Source: Lentisphaeria bacterium (GTDB lineage Bacteria; Verrucomicrobiota; Lentisphaeria; Victivallales; UBA1829). From it: a DNA stretch of 64,000 nucleotides. A model generated the notes under the pieces. The model was given only the letters and a program-made list of their open reading frames with translations, was not told the origin of the DNA and did no database searches. The position numbers were made by a program, and so were the translations under genes. Below are positions 46,044 to 55,041 of this stretch, one piece after another (position 1 is the stretch's first letter; the number at the start of each line of letters is the position of its first letter). Location: contig JAFVSW010000335.1 of NCBI GenBank assembly GCA_017503545.1, positions 1 through 64,000 on the forward strand. The letters run 5' to 3'.

Positions 46044-46178
46044 GTTCAAATCCTACAATTTTGACTTTCCCCAAACACGAAATTCGCCGGAATCAATAAA
46101 TAGAAGTGCCCATTATAGAAAAAGGCATTTTTTCCGCAATCAATTTGATTTTCGGTATAATTTCAAAAATCCGGATGA

Positions 46179-47132
46179 TCAGTTGGAAGTCATCAGAATT
46201 TTTTCTGTGATTTCATACCGTAACTCTTCTCCGGCAATATAACGCTTGAATTCGTCAATCATAAAGTCCGGCATACGATGAAATTCATCATTGAACGACC
46301 CTGCAATGTGAGCAGAAAGATGTACGTTCGGCAGGGTGTACAACGGGGAATCGTCTTCCGGCGGTTCCGGACATGTCACATCCAGCAAAGCGGTCAAATC
46401 GGGACGTTCTTTCAATACTTCGCACATGCCAACTTCATCCACCTGCGCACCGCGTCCCGTATTGATAAAGGTTGCTCCTTTACGCATGGAGGCAAACATT
46501 TCTTTGGTCAATACTTTCTGATTATCTTCCCGGTTCGGAAGATGATTGCTGACAACATACGCCGTGCGGAAAGCTTCTTCCAGAGAAATCGTGCGCCGTT
46601 CCTTGCGGGAAGGAATTACGATCACGTTCAAATTATAATTTTTCAAAAGTTCCTGTACTTTGGCAGAAATCGCGCCGGCACCGATCAATGCAACGGTTTC
46701 CCCATACGCGCCGGGTCCGATATTCTCGCGCGTCCATTTATCCTTACTTTTCAAACCGGCAGAATGATTGAAATAATTTTTCATGGAAAGAAGAATTTGC
46801 GCTACCGTAAATTCTGCAACAGGAATCGCATTGGCAAGCCAGGCACTGAAGACGCGAATCCCACGATCCAGCAACGGACGTGCAAAATAATCGGTCGCTC
46901 CGGCGGCATAAAAGACCGCTTTCAAATTCGGCATACGGTCCAACTGTTCCGGCGTAAAATTCATCATTCCCCACGTGGAAAAAATGACTTCCACATCAGA
47001 AACATCCACACTGTCAAAATTGTCACCTTCCACAATTTCCGGTTTCAAATCGGTCAGTTTTGCAATCTCTGCACGCTGAGCTTCCGTATAAACGGTATTG
47101 ACCATTCGGGATACAAATAAAGATTTCATCAT
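46179..47132 (-). CDS. D-isomer-specific 2-hydroxyacid dehydrogenase
   Basis: A 317-residue NAD(P)-dependent oxidoreductase that interconverts 2-oxo and D-2-hydroxy acids. A Rossmann motif ALIGAGAISAKVQELL is at about residue 155. The catalytic Arg is in INTGRGAQVDE, Glu in the LDVTCPEPPEDD region, and His in LSAHIAG. Substrate cannot be assigned. It is the last gene of the module 2 strand group, 101 bp after the NodB-like gene, and may handle a sugar-acid product of that locus. Confidence 0.85.
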   Translation of the reverse strand: MMKSLFVSRMVNTVYTEAQRAEIAKLTDLKPEIVEGDNFDSVDVSDVEVIFSTWGMMNFTPEQLDRMPNLKAVFYAAGATDYFARPLLDRGIRVFSAWLANAIPVAEFTVAQILLSMKNYFNHSAGLKSKDKWTRENIGPGAYGETVALIGAGAISAKVQELLKNYNLNVIVIPSRKERRTISLEEAFRTAYVVSNHLPNREDNQKVLTKEMFASMRKGATFINTGRGAQVDEVGMCEVLKERPDLTALLDVTCPEPPEDDSPLYTLPNVHLSAHIAGSFNDEFHRMPDFMIDEFKRYIAGEELRYEITEKILMTSN

Positions 47133-47233
47133 AAATTACCTTGCTCCTTGATAAGTAAAATAGAAGATGTCAGGTAACATACATTTTTTTTTACACTTTT
47201 CAAGTCACTCATCCACTTTTTCGGGAAAAATAT

Positions 47234-48469
47234 TCACAAAGCAAACAGATAATTCCCCTGTGAACTGTCAGACAGAACAACTTGCTTCCCTGTCGGTAAT
47301 TCCGTTATGGCCCCGGTTATCATCGGGGGGACCGGGCAAACCGACCATTTCCGCAGCAATTTGCCTTTTGATGTCTGCCGGAGAGACCACCCCTGTCTGT
47401 ACAAATCACCCAATTCCGCCGAGGTCAGAAAATAGACGCCATATTTTTCTGCAAGACACAAAAATTCGCCCCATCGTTTCAAATTATTCTCCACTTCAGA
47501 TGCCGGATAAGCACTCCAGACATTCCGGTGTGCCGATATGATCGATGGTTCTTTGTAAATATTGAAATTATTACAACAGATTTGCCAGATCGTCTCCGCT
47601 GTATCCGGACTTTCTGCCTCCCAGAATACATTCCGCGTCAAAAATGCCAGATCCCGGCTTTTATCTGTATCCCCCAAACGCCCGTAAATATCCTGGCAGT
47701 TCCACGGTTTTGTATGGTACACTGTGCAAACTCCATTATTCAAGCGGCTGTTCAGCAATGCAAGCGTCCGAACCCCGTTTTCATACCACAATTGTACCGT
47801 TTCCGGTGTCGCATCCGAATTGATCGCAACAGAAGGATAACGCCCGAAAAGGTTATAAAAACGTTGAAATGCTTTCCGGATCATCCTTTCCTGTTCCGGC
47901 AAATCAAATCCTTCGTATTCCGGCAAATGATACGGAAGTGAATACGTCTTGATACCGAACATTTGACGCGCAAAATCCCCTGCCGCCCCCTCTTCCCGCA
48001 GCATTTCCACCCAACGGCGCGAATTGATATGGTGCAGTGTCGCATGAAATTCCGGATGCCAGAGATCCTGACGGATCCCTTCCTGCCACGCCGCAACTAC
48101 GCCTTCCCCATTCCATCCCGCAGGAAATCCTTCATCCACTCCAATATCACTGTAATTCTGAAAACCATCTTCCCGGATCCGGTCAAAATCCGGATTCCCC
48201 ATACATGTAAAGGCAGTTATAACCGGCGAAAAACCATCTGCACCATGATACCGTTTCAACAGAGAAAATAAATTGTAAAGTTCCTCTTTCGATTCCAATT
48301 TCGGGCAACATTTCCGTTTACTGCCGCACAAATTAAAATACTCTTGCAATAACGATTCATCGGCAACGCCCGCCAACGCTCCCCAGTCATCACTTTCGAT
48401 CACGACACAGGGAAAACGCTCTATGTCGATCTCGTATTTCCGTGTATAGGAATATTTCAACCACTTCAT
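47234..48469 (-). CDS. NodB-like putative polysaccharide deacetylase family protein
   Basis: A 411-residue protein without a signal peptide. CVVIESDDWGA near residue 21 resembles the Asp-Asp metal site of NodB/CE4 enzymes. HPEFHATLHHIN (~137-148) could hold the His ligands, and ISAHRNVWS lies later in the barrel. These features fit a (beta/alpha)7 deacetylase fold, but overall similarity is remote. The predicted role is deacylation of a polysaccharide or its fragments. It follows the pseudopilin of module 2 by ~23 bp. I treat the function as tentative. Confidence 0.55.
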   Translation of the reverse strand: MKWLKYSYTRKYEIDIERFPCVVIESDDWGALAGVADESLLQEYFNLCGSKRKCCPKLESKEELYNLFSLLKRYHGADGFSPVITAFTCMGNPDFDRIREDGFQNYSDIGVDEGFPAGWNGEGVVAAWQEGIRQDLWHPEFHATLHHINSRRWVEMLREEGAAGDFARQMFGIKTYSLPYHLPEYEGFDLPEQERMIRKAFQRFYNLFGRYPSVAINSDATPETVQLWYENGVRTLALLNSRLNNGVCTVYHTKPWNCQDIYGRLGDTDKSRDLAFLTRNVFWEAESPDTAETIWQICCNNFNIYKEPSIISAHRNVWSAYPASEVENNLKRWGEFLCLAEKYGVYFLTSAELGDLYRQGWSLRQTSKGKLLRKWSVCPVPPMITGAITELPTGKQVVLSDSSQGNYLFAL

Positions 48470-48492
48470 AATTTTTATTCAGACCTTTCTGG

Positions 48493-49248
48493 TTATCTCG
48501 GAATATTTGCGTATGCTATCGAATCATTCCGCCCAACGTTTTTTACCGATCCGTCACAATGCAACACATTGATACGATTATTCCCATGTACTGTCCAATC
48601 CGTATAGGATCCGCTGCCGTCATTCGTTACCGGATTGATCGTGTAAGGACGGTAATCCAACTCCGTCATCAAACCGGTCTTGGAGGGATATTTGACTTTC
48701 TTCAATACTGGATCATTCTCGTTACTCCCCCATACATGCTGCACACAGACTTTACTGTTGACGGAGTACGTCGTAATGGAATATGGTTGATTAGTCGGTG
48801 CTTTGCCTCTGGAACCACGCCAATTCGGACAGTAAAATAATTTCCAGTTCGGGTCTTTATACCGGTAACGCGCCTTATCGCCGGAAACCGGACGGTCAGA
48901 TGCAATAAAACTGGAATAGTCTGCCGTATTGACACGGACGTATGATCCAATGTAAGTTGACCATAGACTCGTATATGGCGAAGAACTTGCAGACGCGACT
49001 TGTTTCCACGGGATAAAAACGCCGTCATGATCCTGGGCATACCCCAATATTCCAAATCCGATTTGTTTTTCCTGATTCAAACACGCTGAACTGCTTGCTG
49101 TCATCTTCACTTTGCCTAATGCCGGCAGCAACATCGCCGCAAGAATCGCGATAATCGCGATCACGATCAGCAATTCAATCAATGTAAAAAACGCTCTTAC
49201 AACTGCGTTACAACGTCTCTGACGGTCTTTCCTATAACGGCTCGCCAT
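48493..49248 (-). CDS. Pseudopilin-like secreted protein (module 2)
   Basis: A protein of about 251 residues with the prepilin signal [20 protein letters not shown] after a basic leader of ~20 residues. That leader is longer than in the other two copies. The C-terminal motif VHGNNRINVLHCDG has ten residues between His and Asp-Gly, one more than the canonical H-X9-DG. ATG 49248 is preferred because GGAG lies 9 bp upstream; ATGs at 49254 and 49263 are alternatives. It sits between the secreted TIM-barrel-like gene upstream and the NodB-like gene downstream. It is expected to be processed by a prepilin peptidase and may serve type II secretion. Confidence 0.82.
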   Translation of the reverse strand: MASRYRKDRQRRCNAVVRAFFTLIELLIVIAIIAILAAMLLPALGKVKMTASSSACLNQEKQIGFGILGYAQDHDGVFIPWKQVASASSSPYTSLWSTYIGSYVRVNTADYSSFIASDRPVSGDKARYRYKDPNWKLFYCPNWRGSRGKAPTNQPYSITTYSVNSKVCVQHVWGSNENDPVLKKVKYPSKTGLMTELDYRPYTINPVTNDGSGSYTDWTVHGNNRINVLHCDGSVKNVGRNDSIAYANIPR

Positions 49249-49268
49249 AAACATTATCTCCATTATTG

Positions 49269-51098
49269 TTATTGTTTAAAATGCTTTTTCAATGCCTTGT
49301 ATTCCGCTTCCGTTCCTTCAAAAAAGACTCTTCCCTGACCCGGCGGCAAAATGATTTCCCCGGGATCAACCATTTTTCCTGTCAGATAATCTCGCAACTC
49401 TCCTTTATCGGCAAGCCGCAAGGTGATCTTCCGTGCCGATGCCCAGGTAAAACCTTCCAGATTATATTCACCCGCATGAAGTTGGGTATTTTTATCGGTG
49501 CGATACGGATTATTTTTATCCCATGTTGCGATCCGTGTATTGACCGGTACGACAAATCTGCCTTTAAAGCCCGGGACAATAAATGTATTCACCTGTACAT
49601 CTTTATCCGGGGAAACTGCCGCCGGATCGCCTTCCCGACACCAGTTTGCAAAAAGCGGAAACATCGATTTGTTCATATTGAAACATTCCCCGATTTCTTT
49701 CCAGAACCAACTTTCTTTCCCTTTCAGATCAACAAGAAATGACGTGCGTTCTCCCACTGCCCTGCCCTGATAATAAAAAATCAGAAAACCGCGACACCCC
49801 TGGGATAGTGCAAGCCAGAATTGAAGATGCATTCCGTTTTTCGGCATGTAACGGTGAAAACCAGACCATTTGCCATTCGGTAATTTTTTATATCCGGTTG
49901 CTTCCGATAAATACGTACTCTCCTTTTCTTCATATTGTATGTATCCCTGCCCGACATAGATCAACGGACGTTTTCTGGATGCCGCAAATTGGTACATCTC
50001 ATCCAATTCTCGACTCAGCAAACGTACCATGTCTGACGGCGTGGATATCACCAGTTTCCCTTTCCCGTTCAACACCATGCGGAAGCGATACCGGTCAAAA
50101 CCAAACCATTCCGGTATATCATCCCCATTATCCAATTCCATGGATTTTATGTTGTTATGAAGGGTAAAGGCGGGAATCTTCGGCATCTGTTCTTTGGAAA
50201 GACGCCGCCCATCCTTCATCAACGCCATATCATGCGCCGCCGGCTGCACTTCCTCTTTACAGGTATAACCAACAAGATTGGGAATATCATTGTAATGATG
50301 CAGATATTTCCGGATCGCCGGTACTGTCACTCGCTCAAAATATTTCCGGTCATTTTTGGTGCGGACATATAATTCGCCGGTACCTTGCGCAAACACTTTC
50401 AAACCATATTGATCCGCTTTTTTACATACGTATTTGAAAAATTCCGGATCCGTTGTAATATTGGCAATATATACTGCGGTACATCCATGCAAGCGCATAT
50501 CTGAAAAAATAGTTTCAAAATACTGTTCAACATTCAGCCCCCGCGCCGGCGCAAGGGTCTTTTCCACAAATTCACGACTGCCGAGATAAAGATATGCTCC
50601 GGTCGGAAAAAATCCCGGCTTGTAATCATACTCCGTATACGTTTTACGGTTCGTTTTGGGTAACAACAGAACTGCTCCCTGTTTCGCATCCACATCGCTG
50701 ACCTTGAGCGATTCCACGCGCAACGTCGCATTTTTCCCGATTTTATAGGTGTAAACTTCGATCCGCTTCATCGTTTCTGTATCAACATCAAACGTTGTTA
50801 CCCGGGAAATTTCTGATCCACCCGCTTTTAAAGCAATATTCCAAAATAAACCTCGGAATTCCGCTTTCCCCTGCTGCGGATAAATACGCAAACGGACTCC
50901 CAATTTACCTTCTCCGGCTGCTTTGACCGATATCCTGACTTTCTGCGGCTGCGTGAATTTTTCAAGCGTAAATCCCCCATGATTCACATAATACTCTTTC
51001 TGCAACTCCGGATCCTTATAAGTCTTTTCCCAAATGACCTCTCCCGAAACAACCGCTGAAAACAGCACTGCCACCAACGTACTTATGAGCTTTGTCAT
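49269..51098 (-). CDS. Secreted putative glycosidase-like protein (module 2)
   Basis: A 609-residue protein with a signal peptide of ~19 residues (ending VVSG). Residues ~20-130 form a beta-sandwich, possibly carbohydrate binding. The rest resembles a TIM barrel, with the phrases YLYLGSREF, GLKVFAQGTGEL and NLVGYTCKEEV; the last, with consecutive Glu residues, is reminiscent of a barrel catalytic carboxylate. FWLALSQGCRGFLIFYYQG is followed by a C-terminal beta region. I cannot name a GH family. An AAAGGAAA site and a strong promoter precede it, and the module 2 regulator is upstream. Confidence 0.65.
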   Translation of the reverse strand: MTKLISTLVAVLFSAVVSGEVIWEKTYKDPELQKEYYVNHGGFTLEKFTQPQKVRISVKAAGEGKLGVRLRIYPQQGKAEFRGLFWNIALKAGGSEISRVTTFDVDTETMKRIEVYTYKIGKNATLRVESLKVSDVDAKQGAVLLLPKTNRKTYTEYDYKPGFFPTGAYLYLGSREFVEKTLAPARGLNVEQYFETIFSDMRLHGCTAVYIANITTDPEFFKYVCKKADQYGLKVFAQGTGELYVRTKNDRKYFERVTVPAIRKYLHHYNDIPNLVGYTCKEEVQPAAHDMALMKDGRRLSKEQMPKIPAFTLHNNIKSMELDNGDDIPEWFGFDRYRFRMVLNGKGKLVISTPSDMVRLLSRELDEMYQFAASRKRPLIYVGQGYIQYEEKESTYLSEATGYKKLPNGKWSGFHRYMPKNGMHLQFWLALSQGCRGFLIFYYQGRAVGERTSFLVDLKGKESWFWKEIGECFNMNKSMFPLFANWCREGDPAAVSPDKDVQVNTFIVPGFKGRFVVPVNTRIATWDKNNPYRTDKNTQLHAGEYNLEGFTWASARKITLRLADKGELRDYLTGKMVDPGEIILPPGQGRVFFEGTEAEYKALKKHFKQ

Positions 51099-51146
51099 AA
51101 GATTTCCTTTCTTTGTTTTATTTGATTTTTATAGTGTTACATCCAT

Positions 51147-51183
51147 ATTATATATCAAAGTATTTTTAATATACATTATATAT
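51147..51183. promoter_or_regulatory. Direct repeats ATTATATAT x2 in the module 2 promoter
   Basis: ATTATATAT occurs at 51147-51155 and 51175-51183, 28 bp apart, flanking and overlapping the promoter of the secreted protein gene. It is a candidate binding region for the upstream GntR-type regulator. AT-richness weakens the evidence. Confidence 0.35.
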
Positions 51184-51195
51184 TTCAATTGTCAA
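51166..51195 (-). promoter_or_regulatory. Probable promoter of the module 2 operon
   Basis: On the minus strand TTGACA (51195-51190) and TATTAA (51171-51166) have 18-bp spacing, about 70 bp upstream of the start codon at 51098. Confidence 0.5.
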
Positions 51196-51225
51196 GGGGG
51201 CAGTAAAGATTTTTTTGTATTTTTA

Positions 51226-51320
51226 TTCAACAGTCCGGAAAATTTGAATAACAAAAGATGGTTGATGAGATAAAATGTTGTTGAAAAACAATAAAAGCAA
51301 TTCCGGCAAGAGTTTTCAGT
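51226..51320. repeat. Decayed relative of the MITE-like element
   Basis: The stretch TTCAACAGTCCGG and following bases to GTTGATGAGAT (about 51226-51270) match the left part of the element at 62527-62741 with about 80% identity by eye. CAAGAGTTTTCAG near 51307-51319 matches its right part. The central hairpin and both full terminal repeats are missing, so this looks like a deleted, decayed copy. Confidence 0.5.
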
Positions 51321-51377
51321 TGTACAATAGCCGCAATAAACAGGAGTGCGACGACGCGCAGAGGAATAATCACCGGT

Positions 51378-52694
51378 TTAATGATGGAATATCGTATCCA
51401 ATTCAACCAGATCCCGGGTATTCTGCATCAATTCATCCACCGTTTTTTCAAGAGAAACTGTTTGCTTGAAATATTGTTCCAGCAATGCGGATGCAAAACT
51501 GCAGAAGCGATATTTGAAACAATGGGATAATTCCCGGATATTGGAATGTTGTAATATCTGTTCTGCAATTCCTGTTTCCGGTTCCAATTTCTTCTGGGCA
51601 GCAAATACATCCCGGTCAACTGAAAAAGTATTTCCACCAGAAAGAAGATGCTCCTGACTTTCTTTCCGCAACAGCCAATTATTCCACAACCAGGCTTCTT
51701 GAGGATTCGACGCATTTTTACACACGCCAAGCATATACCCGAACAGCGGCACATGCCTGTCACCGGAAAAGGTCGCAGGGATCTGACGCACTTCCCATTC
51801 ATCAAAATCAATGTTGAAATTGTTTTTCCCGGAATAATACGAACATATCATATTCACCGGACAATCCTTTTGCTGATAGGATGAAAGCGCATTCGACCAG
51901 AGATTCGCTCCGGGTAATGCCTTATCATAAAGTGTATGCAGGATATGAATCAATTTTATATAATCTTCACGACAAGTTGAATGTTCAAAATTACTCAGCA
52001 AATATCCGGCAAAAGTATCAAGTCCTACATGCAATGCAACATAAAGCCGGTCATCTGTCAGAATTTGTTCCCAGGATTCCAACGCAGGACTCTCTTTTCT
52101 GGCAAACAGTACCGGCACTGTCCAGGAAAAAAATGCACCATAGGCATGAGCCGGCAAAAAATCCAATGCATTACAGCGATATTCCGGCAATTCATTTTTG
52201 GGAATCAGCAAGCCTCTTTTCCCCAACGCGTGACAAGTATTAGGCAGAACGATCACGGCATCCGCAGAAAGTTGTTCCATTTCATCATTGATTTCCTGCG
52301 AAGTAAGCAATTCCACATCGATCCACGGATAAAATGCAGAAAATTTTTCGGCTATTTGAATAAAACTTTCCGTCTTTCCTACATAGGGCGATAATACTAC
52401 GCGGATCTTTTTCCGCGGCGGCTGCACAAGTTTGTGGTCCGTTTCTTTTGATACAGCAACAGTATGTTCCGACAACAATATCGCATGACTGCGATTGATC
52501 CGTGTCCCGACGTTCCCCGGATAACAAGTCACAACGCCTTTACTTTCCAAGTATTTTACAACACGGACTGCTGTTTGCAGACTGACATTATAATCTTTCG
52601 CCAATTTGGGAAACGGCGGCAGTTTATCCCCGGCAAAATTACCGGCAATGATTTTTTTGATAATATCTTCTGCAATTGCGGAATATTTGGACAC
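51378..52694 (-). CDS. GntR-type regulator fused to a solute-binding-protein domain
   Basis: A 438-residue protein. Residues 1-68 form a GntR winged helix, with KLPPFPKLAKDYNVSLQTAV as the recognition part. Residues ~90-430 look like a type I extracellular sugar-binding protein rather than the LacI-type domain of the other two regulators. Supporting phrases are KFSAFYPWIDVELLTSQ, YGAFFSWTVPVLFARK and ESWEQILTD, typical of ABC sugar-binding lobes. No signal peptide is present, so the domain works in the cytosol as a ligand sensor. The start is GTG 52694, with AAAGG at 8 bp. It is upstream of module 2. Confidence 0.8.
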   Translation of the reverse strand: MSKYSAIAEDIIKKIIAGNFAGDKLPPFPKLAKDYNVSLQTAVRVVKYLESKGVVTCYPGNVGTRINRSHAILLSEHTVAVSKETDHKLVQPPRKKIRVVLSPYVGKTESFIQIAEKFSAFYPWIDVELLTSQEINDEMEQLSADAVIVLPNTCHALGKRGLLIPKNELPEYRCNALDFLPAHAYGAFFSWTVPVLFARKESPALESWEQILTDDRLYVALHVGLDTFAGYLLSNFEHSTCREDYIKLIHILHTLYDKALPGANLWSNALSSYQQKDCPVNMICSYYSGKNNFNIDFDEWEVRQIPATFSGDRHVPLFGYMLGVCKNASNPQEAWLWNNWLLRKESQEHLLSGGNTFSVDRDVFAAQKKLEPETGIAEQILQHSNIRELSHCFKYRFCSFASALLEQYFKQTVSLEKTVDELMQNTRDLVELDTIFHH

Positions 52695-52944
52695 AATACA
52701 AACCTTTCAACTGAATGTAATAATATAATCGTCATTCCCGCAATTGCAAATAAAAAGCGCAATTTTCAACAATGCTGGAAGGCAGTATTGCCCCCGAAAC
52801 AAATCTTCCGGTATAAATCTATAAACCAATAACAACATTACACTGGCTTATTTCCCATGGATCCAATAAAGAACTTTACCATTGCTTTTCTGCAATATAG
52901 CACCACCAAGTGGACATTTTGGGTCCTCTCTCGAATCTTTGTCG

Positions 52945-53432
52945 TTATTTTTTTGTATTTTTTTCACCTTTTTTCAGACTCAAGATTATCCAGCTGCCGT
53001 TACGCTTGCCGTCTTTACGGTAAATCAGGTTCTTTTTCTGCAAAGAATCCATAATACGCTTTACGGTGCGTTCGGACTTTTTGATTTCGACTGCAAGCTG
53101 TTTTTGTGTTGTTTTGGGGGATTGCGCAAGAATATTCAAAATTGCACTCTCTTCCAAAGTGACATTTTGGCACTTTGGGATGGCACTTTGGGATTCTGCT
53201 TCCGCACTCCAGCGGATATGACAATAACGATTTTTTAATTCATTTTTGCCATTAAAAAGTAAATTTTCAAAAAATCTTTCCAAGAATACCGTTGTTGATG
53301 ATATTCCAAGCTGATAGTCATTGAAATTAGCCCGGACAAGCGCATTCCGGAAATACCAGGAGTGATCCCGGAATGGTTCATTGTTCACAAGGAAACCAAA
53401 TTGACGCAGGTACATAATAGTAAAAACGGCAG
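52945..53432 (-). pseudogene. 5'-truncated Fic-family protein with C-terminal winged helix
   Basis: The frame begins AVFTIMYLRQFGFLVNN, then SWYFRNALVRAN and ENLLFNGKNELKNR. This is the region that follows the HPFREGN-type motif in Fic AMPylation proteins; the catalytic motif and everything before it are missing. The C-terminal ~70 residues are a winged-helix domain (KTTQKQLAVEIKKSERTVKR) common in that family. A first ATG at 53415 gives a 156-codon frame, but Fic similarity continues upstream of it to ~53432. There it meets the fragment of another gene. It is therefore a remnant with no expected AMPylation activity. A 13-bp perfect tandem (GGCACTTTGGGAT twice, 53169-53194) lies inside. Confidence 0.7.
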
Positions 53433-53444
53433 CCAGCAGTCCGA

Positions 53445-53593
53445 TTACAACTCCACAAGAAACAATTTTCCGCGGGAACTTTTGAAATTAAAGCTGAAAC
53501 CGTTTGCTTTGACCGGCAATTTTTGATCCGTGATACAATCCAATACCGATTTCGATGCAGTCGGGAATGTGATCGTTTCCTGCGGTCCGGTAA
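53445..53593 (-). pseudogene. 3' fragment of a duplicate of the large module 3 secreted-protein gene
   Basis: The last ~49 codons match the C-terminus of the 954-residue secreted protein encoded at 57692-60556. Both read GPQETITFPTA-KSVLDCI and both end SRGKLFLVEL. The match stops abruptly upstream of GPQET near 53593. The bases between 53594 and 53793 show no gene. It is the tail of a lost paralogue, cut on one side and joined on the other to the Fic remnant, with only ~12 bp between them. A 102-codon frame spanning it starts in unrelated sequence and is probably not translated as a real gene. Confidence 0.8.
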
Positions 53594-53793
53594 AAATGCC
53601 CGGATTTGATTGAAATTGTCGGGATTTATTATATATTGAAAACAACAAAATCCTCAATATGCAACACGAAAAATCCCGAACCGCGCATACAATAGCATCG
53701 TTTCTCAAATTTTCAACTTTGCACTGTAATAATTTCCGGCGATATGTCAACATGCACTGCGGATCATCGATCCGGTATCTTCCATAAAAAAAA

Positions 53794-53833
53794 CGATTTT
53801 CTTTGAACCGGTGATACCATTCAAAGAAAATCG
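53794..53833 (-). terminator. Rho-independent terminator of the module 3 operon
   Basis: Arms CGATTTTCTTTGAA (53794-53807) and TTCAAAGAAAATCG (53820-53833) are perfect 14-bp inverted repeats. On the minus strand the hairpin is followed by a T-tract (53793-53785). It lies 23 bp after the oxidoreductase stop. Confidence 0.9.
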
Positions 53834-53855
53834 CTATTCAAGAATGATCGGACTT

Positions 53856-54989
53856 TTATCTGCCCAATGATTTCCAGACAGGTTCCAGATCAACAACCGC
53901 GCCATTTTGTGCCGCCTGATCCAGCGCAAGCGCAAAGACTGCACTTTCCAAACCTTCATTGCCGCTGCATGAGGGGGCAGTACCATTCTGCATGGTATCG
54001 AACAATTCTTTCATGATAACGGCATCGCCGCCGCCGTGGAAGTCGCCGTCAAAATTCAGCACAGTTTCATTTTCATCGGCAATATTTTTATACCGGATCT
54101 GCATTTTGTAAAGATCCAGATCCAGATTCCCTTCCGAACAATGGAATGACATACGCCGTTCCGGAATGGCATTGCTCATGGTAGAGGTGAAACTGACACG
54201 GATCCGGTTACGGTATTCGGCGATACTCACTTGATTATCCATCAGGTCGGTATCATCGGAAAACGGTGTTTCTGTCCGGTGCGGATCCCGCCACATGTGA
54301 AACATTTCCTTGCCGTATTTTTCTTCCATACAACGATTTTCCGGGCGGAAAAATTCCCGTCCGCCGAACGATACCACTTTTGACGGTAGAGACTGGCAGA
54401 ACCAGTTGATCAAATCCAGATCGTGACAGCATTTTTCCAGGATATGCGGTCCGGCAATACGGGTAAGCCGCCGCCAGTTGCACATGATATAACCGCCATG
54501 ACCGGGGCGGATGTGTTCGTTTGCTTCAAGAGTCAGGAGTCTGCCGAGTTTGCCGCTGTCAAGAATTTCTTTTGTGGTACGGTAAATATTGGCATAACGC
54601 AGGACAAATCCGGTGGCAAAGAGCTGCCCGGACTGCTGCCATGCGTCATAGATCATCTTGCAATCTTCAATGGAAGTCGCAAGGGGTTTTTCAGAAAACA
54701 CATGCTTTCCCGCCTGAAAACCTTCCAATATATGCTGTTTATGGAAAACATTGGGAGAGAAGATCATAACCCAGTCCACTCCTGGTGCGGTTATGGCTTC
54801 CACAGAAGAATTACAGCAGAGAGCATCGGGCATATTCCAGACCTTGCAAACATCCTCCATCTCCGCCTGGTCCGGATCATAAACGGAAACGATCCGGATA
54901 TTGTCTTGAGAAACAGGGAACAGATAACTTAATACGCCTCTTGCCCGGTTGCCATTACCGATAACGGCAATTCCAATTTTCTTGCACAT
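53856..54989 (-). CDS. Gfo/Idh/MocA-family oxidoreductase
   Basis: A 377-residue NAD(P)-dependent sugar dehydrogenase-like protein. The N-terminal Rossmann motif is GIAVIGNGNRARG and the active-site motif EKPLA lies in HVFSEKPLATS. A C-terminal dimerisation/substrate domain has GFVLRYANIYR and the His of CCHDLDLINW. Members act on inositols, glucuronides, amino sugars or ketosugars. It is the last gene of module 3, followed by a strong terminator, and likely processes a sugar liberated by the module's secreted enzyme. Confidence 0.88.
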   Translation of the reverse strand: MCKKIGIAVIGNGNRARGVLSYLFPVSQDNIRIVSVYDPDQAEMEDVCKVWNMPDALCCNSSVEAITAPGVDWVMIFSPNVFHKQHILEGFQAGKHVFSEKPLATSIEDCKMIYDAWQQSGQLFATGFVLRYANIYRTTKEILDSGKLGRLLTLEANEHIRPGHGGYIMCNWRRLTRIAGPHILEKCCHDLDLINWFCQSLPSKVVSFGGREFFRPENRCMEEKYGKEMFHMWRDPHRTETPFSDDTDLMDNQVSIAEYRNRIRVSFTSTMSNAIPERRMSFHCSEGNLDLDLYKMQIRYKNIADENETVLNFDGDFHGGGDAVIMKELFDTMQNGTAPSCSGNEGLESAVFALALDQAAQNGAVVDLEPVWKSLGR

Positions 54990-55041
54990 GATAAATAAAC
55001 CTTGTAAAAAATAACATGATATGTAATGATGGATGAACCTG

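Noticed and set aside
45895-46178. Possible further remnant of the MITE-like element (words TTCCGGCAAGA and AATTTCAAAA-TCCGG)
   Set aside because: Matches are short and scattered in AT-rich DNA, so they cannot be separated from chance by eye.
53445-53753. 102-codon open frame as a real small protein
   Set aside because: Only its last ~49 codons resemble a known gene tail. The start is unrelated sequence without a ribosome site, so it is called a remnant.
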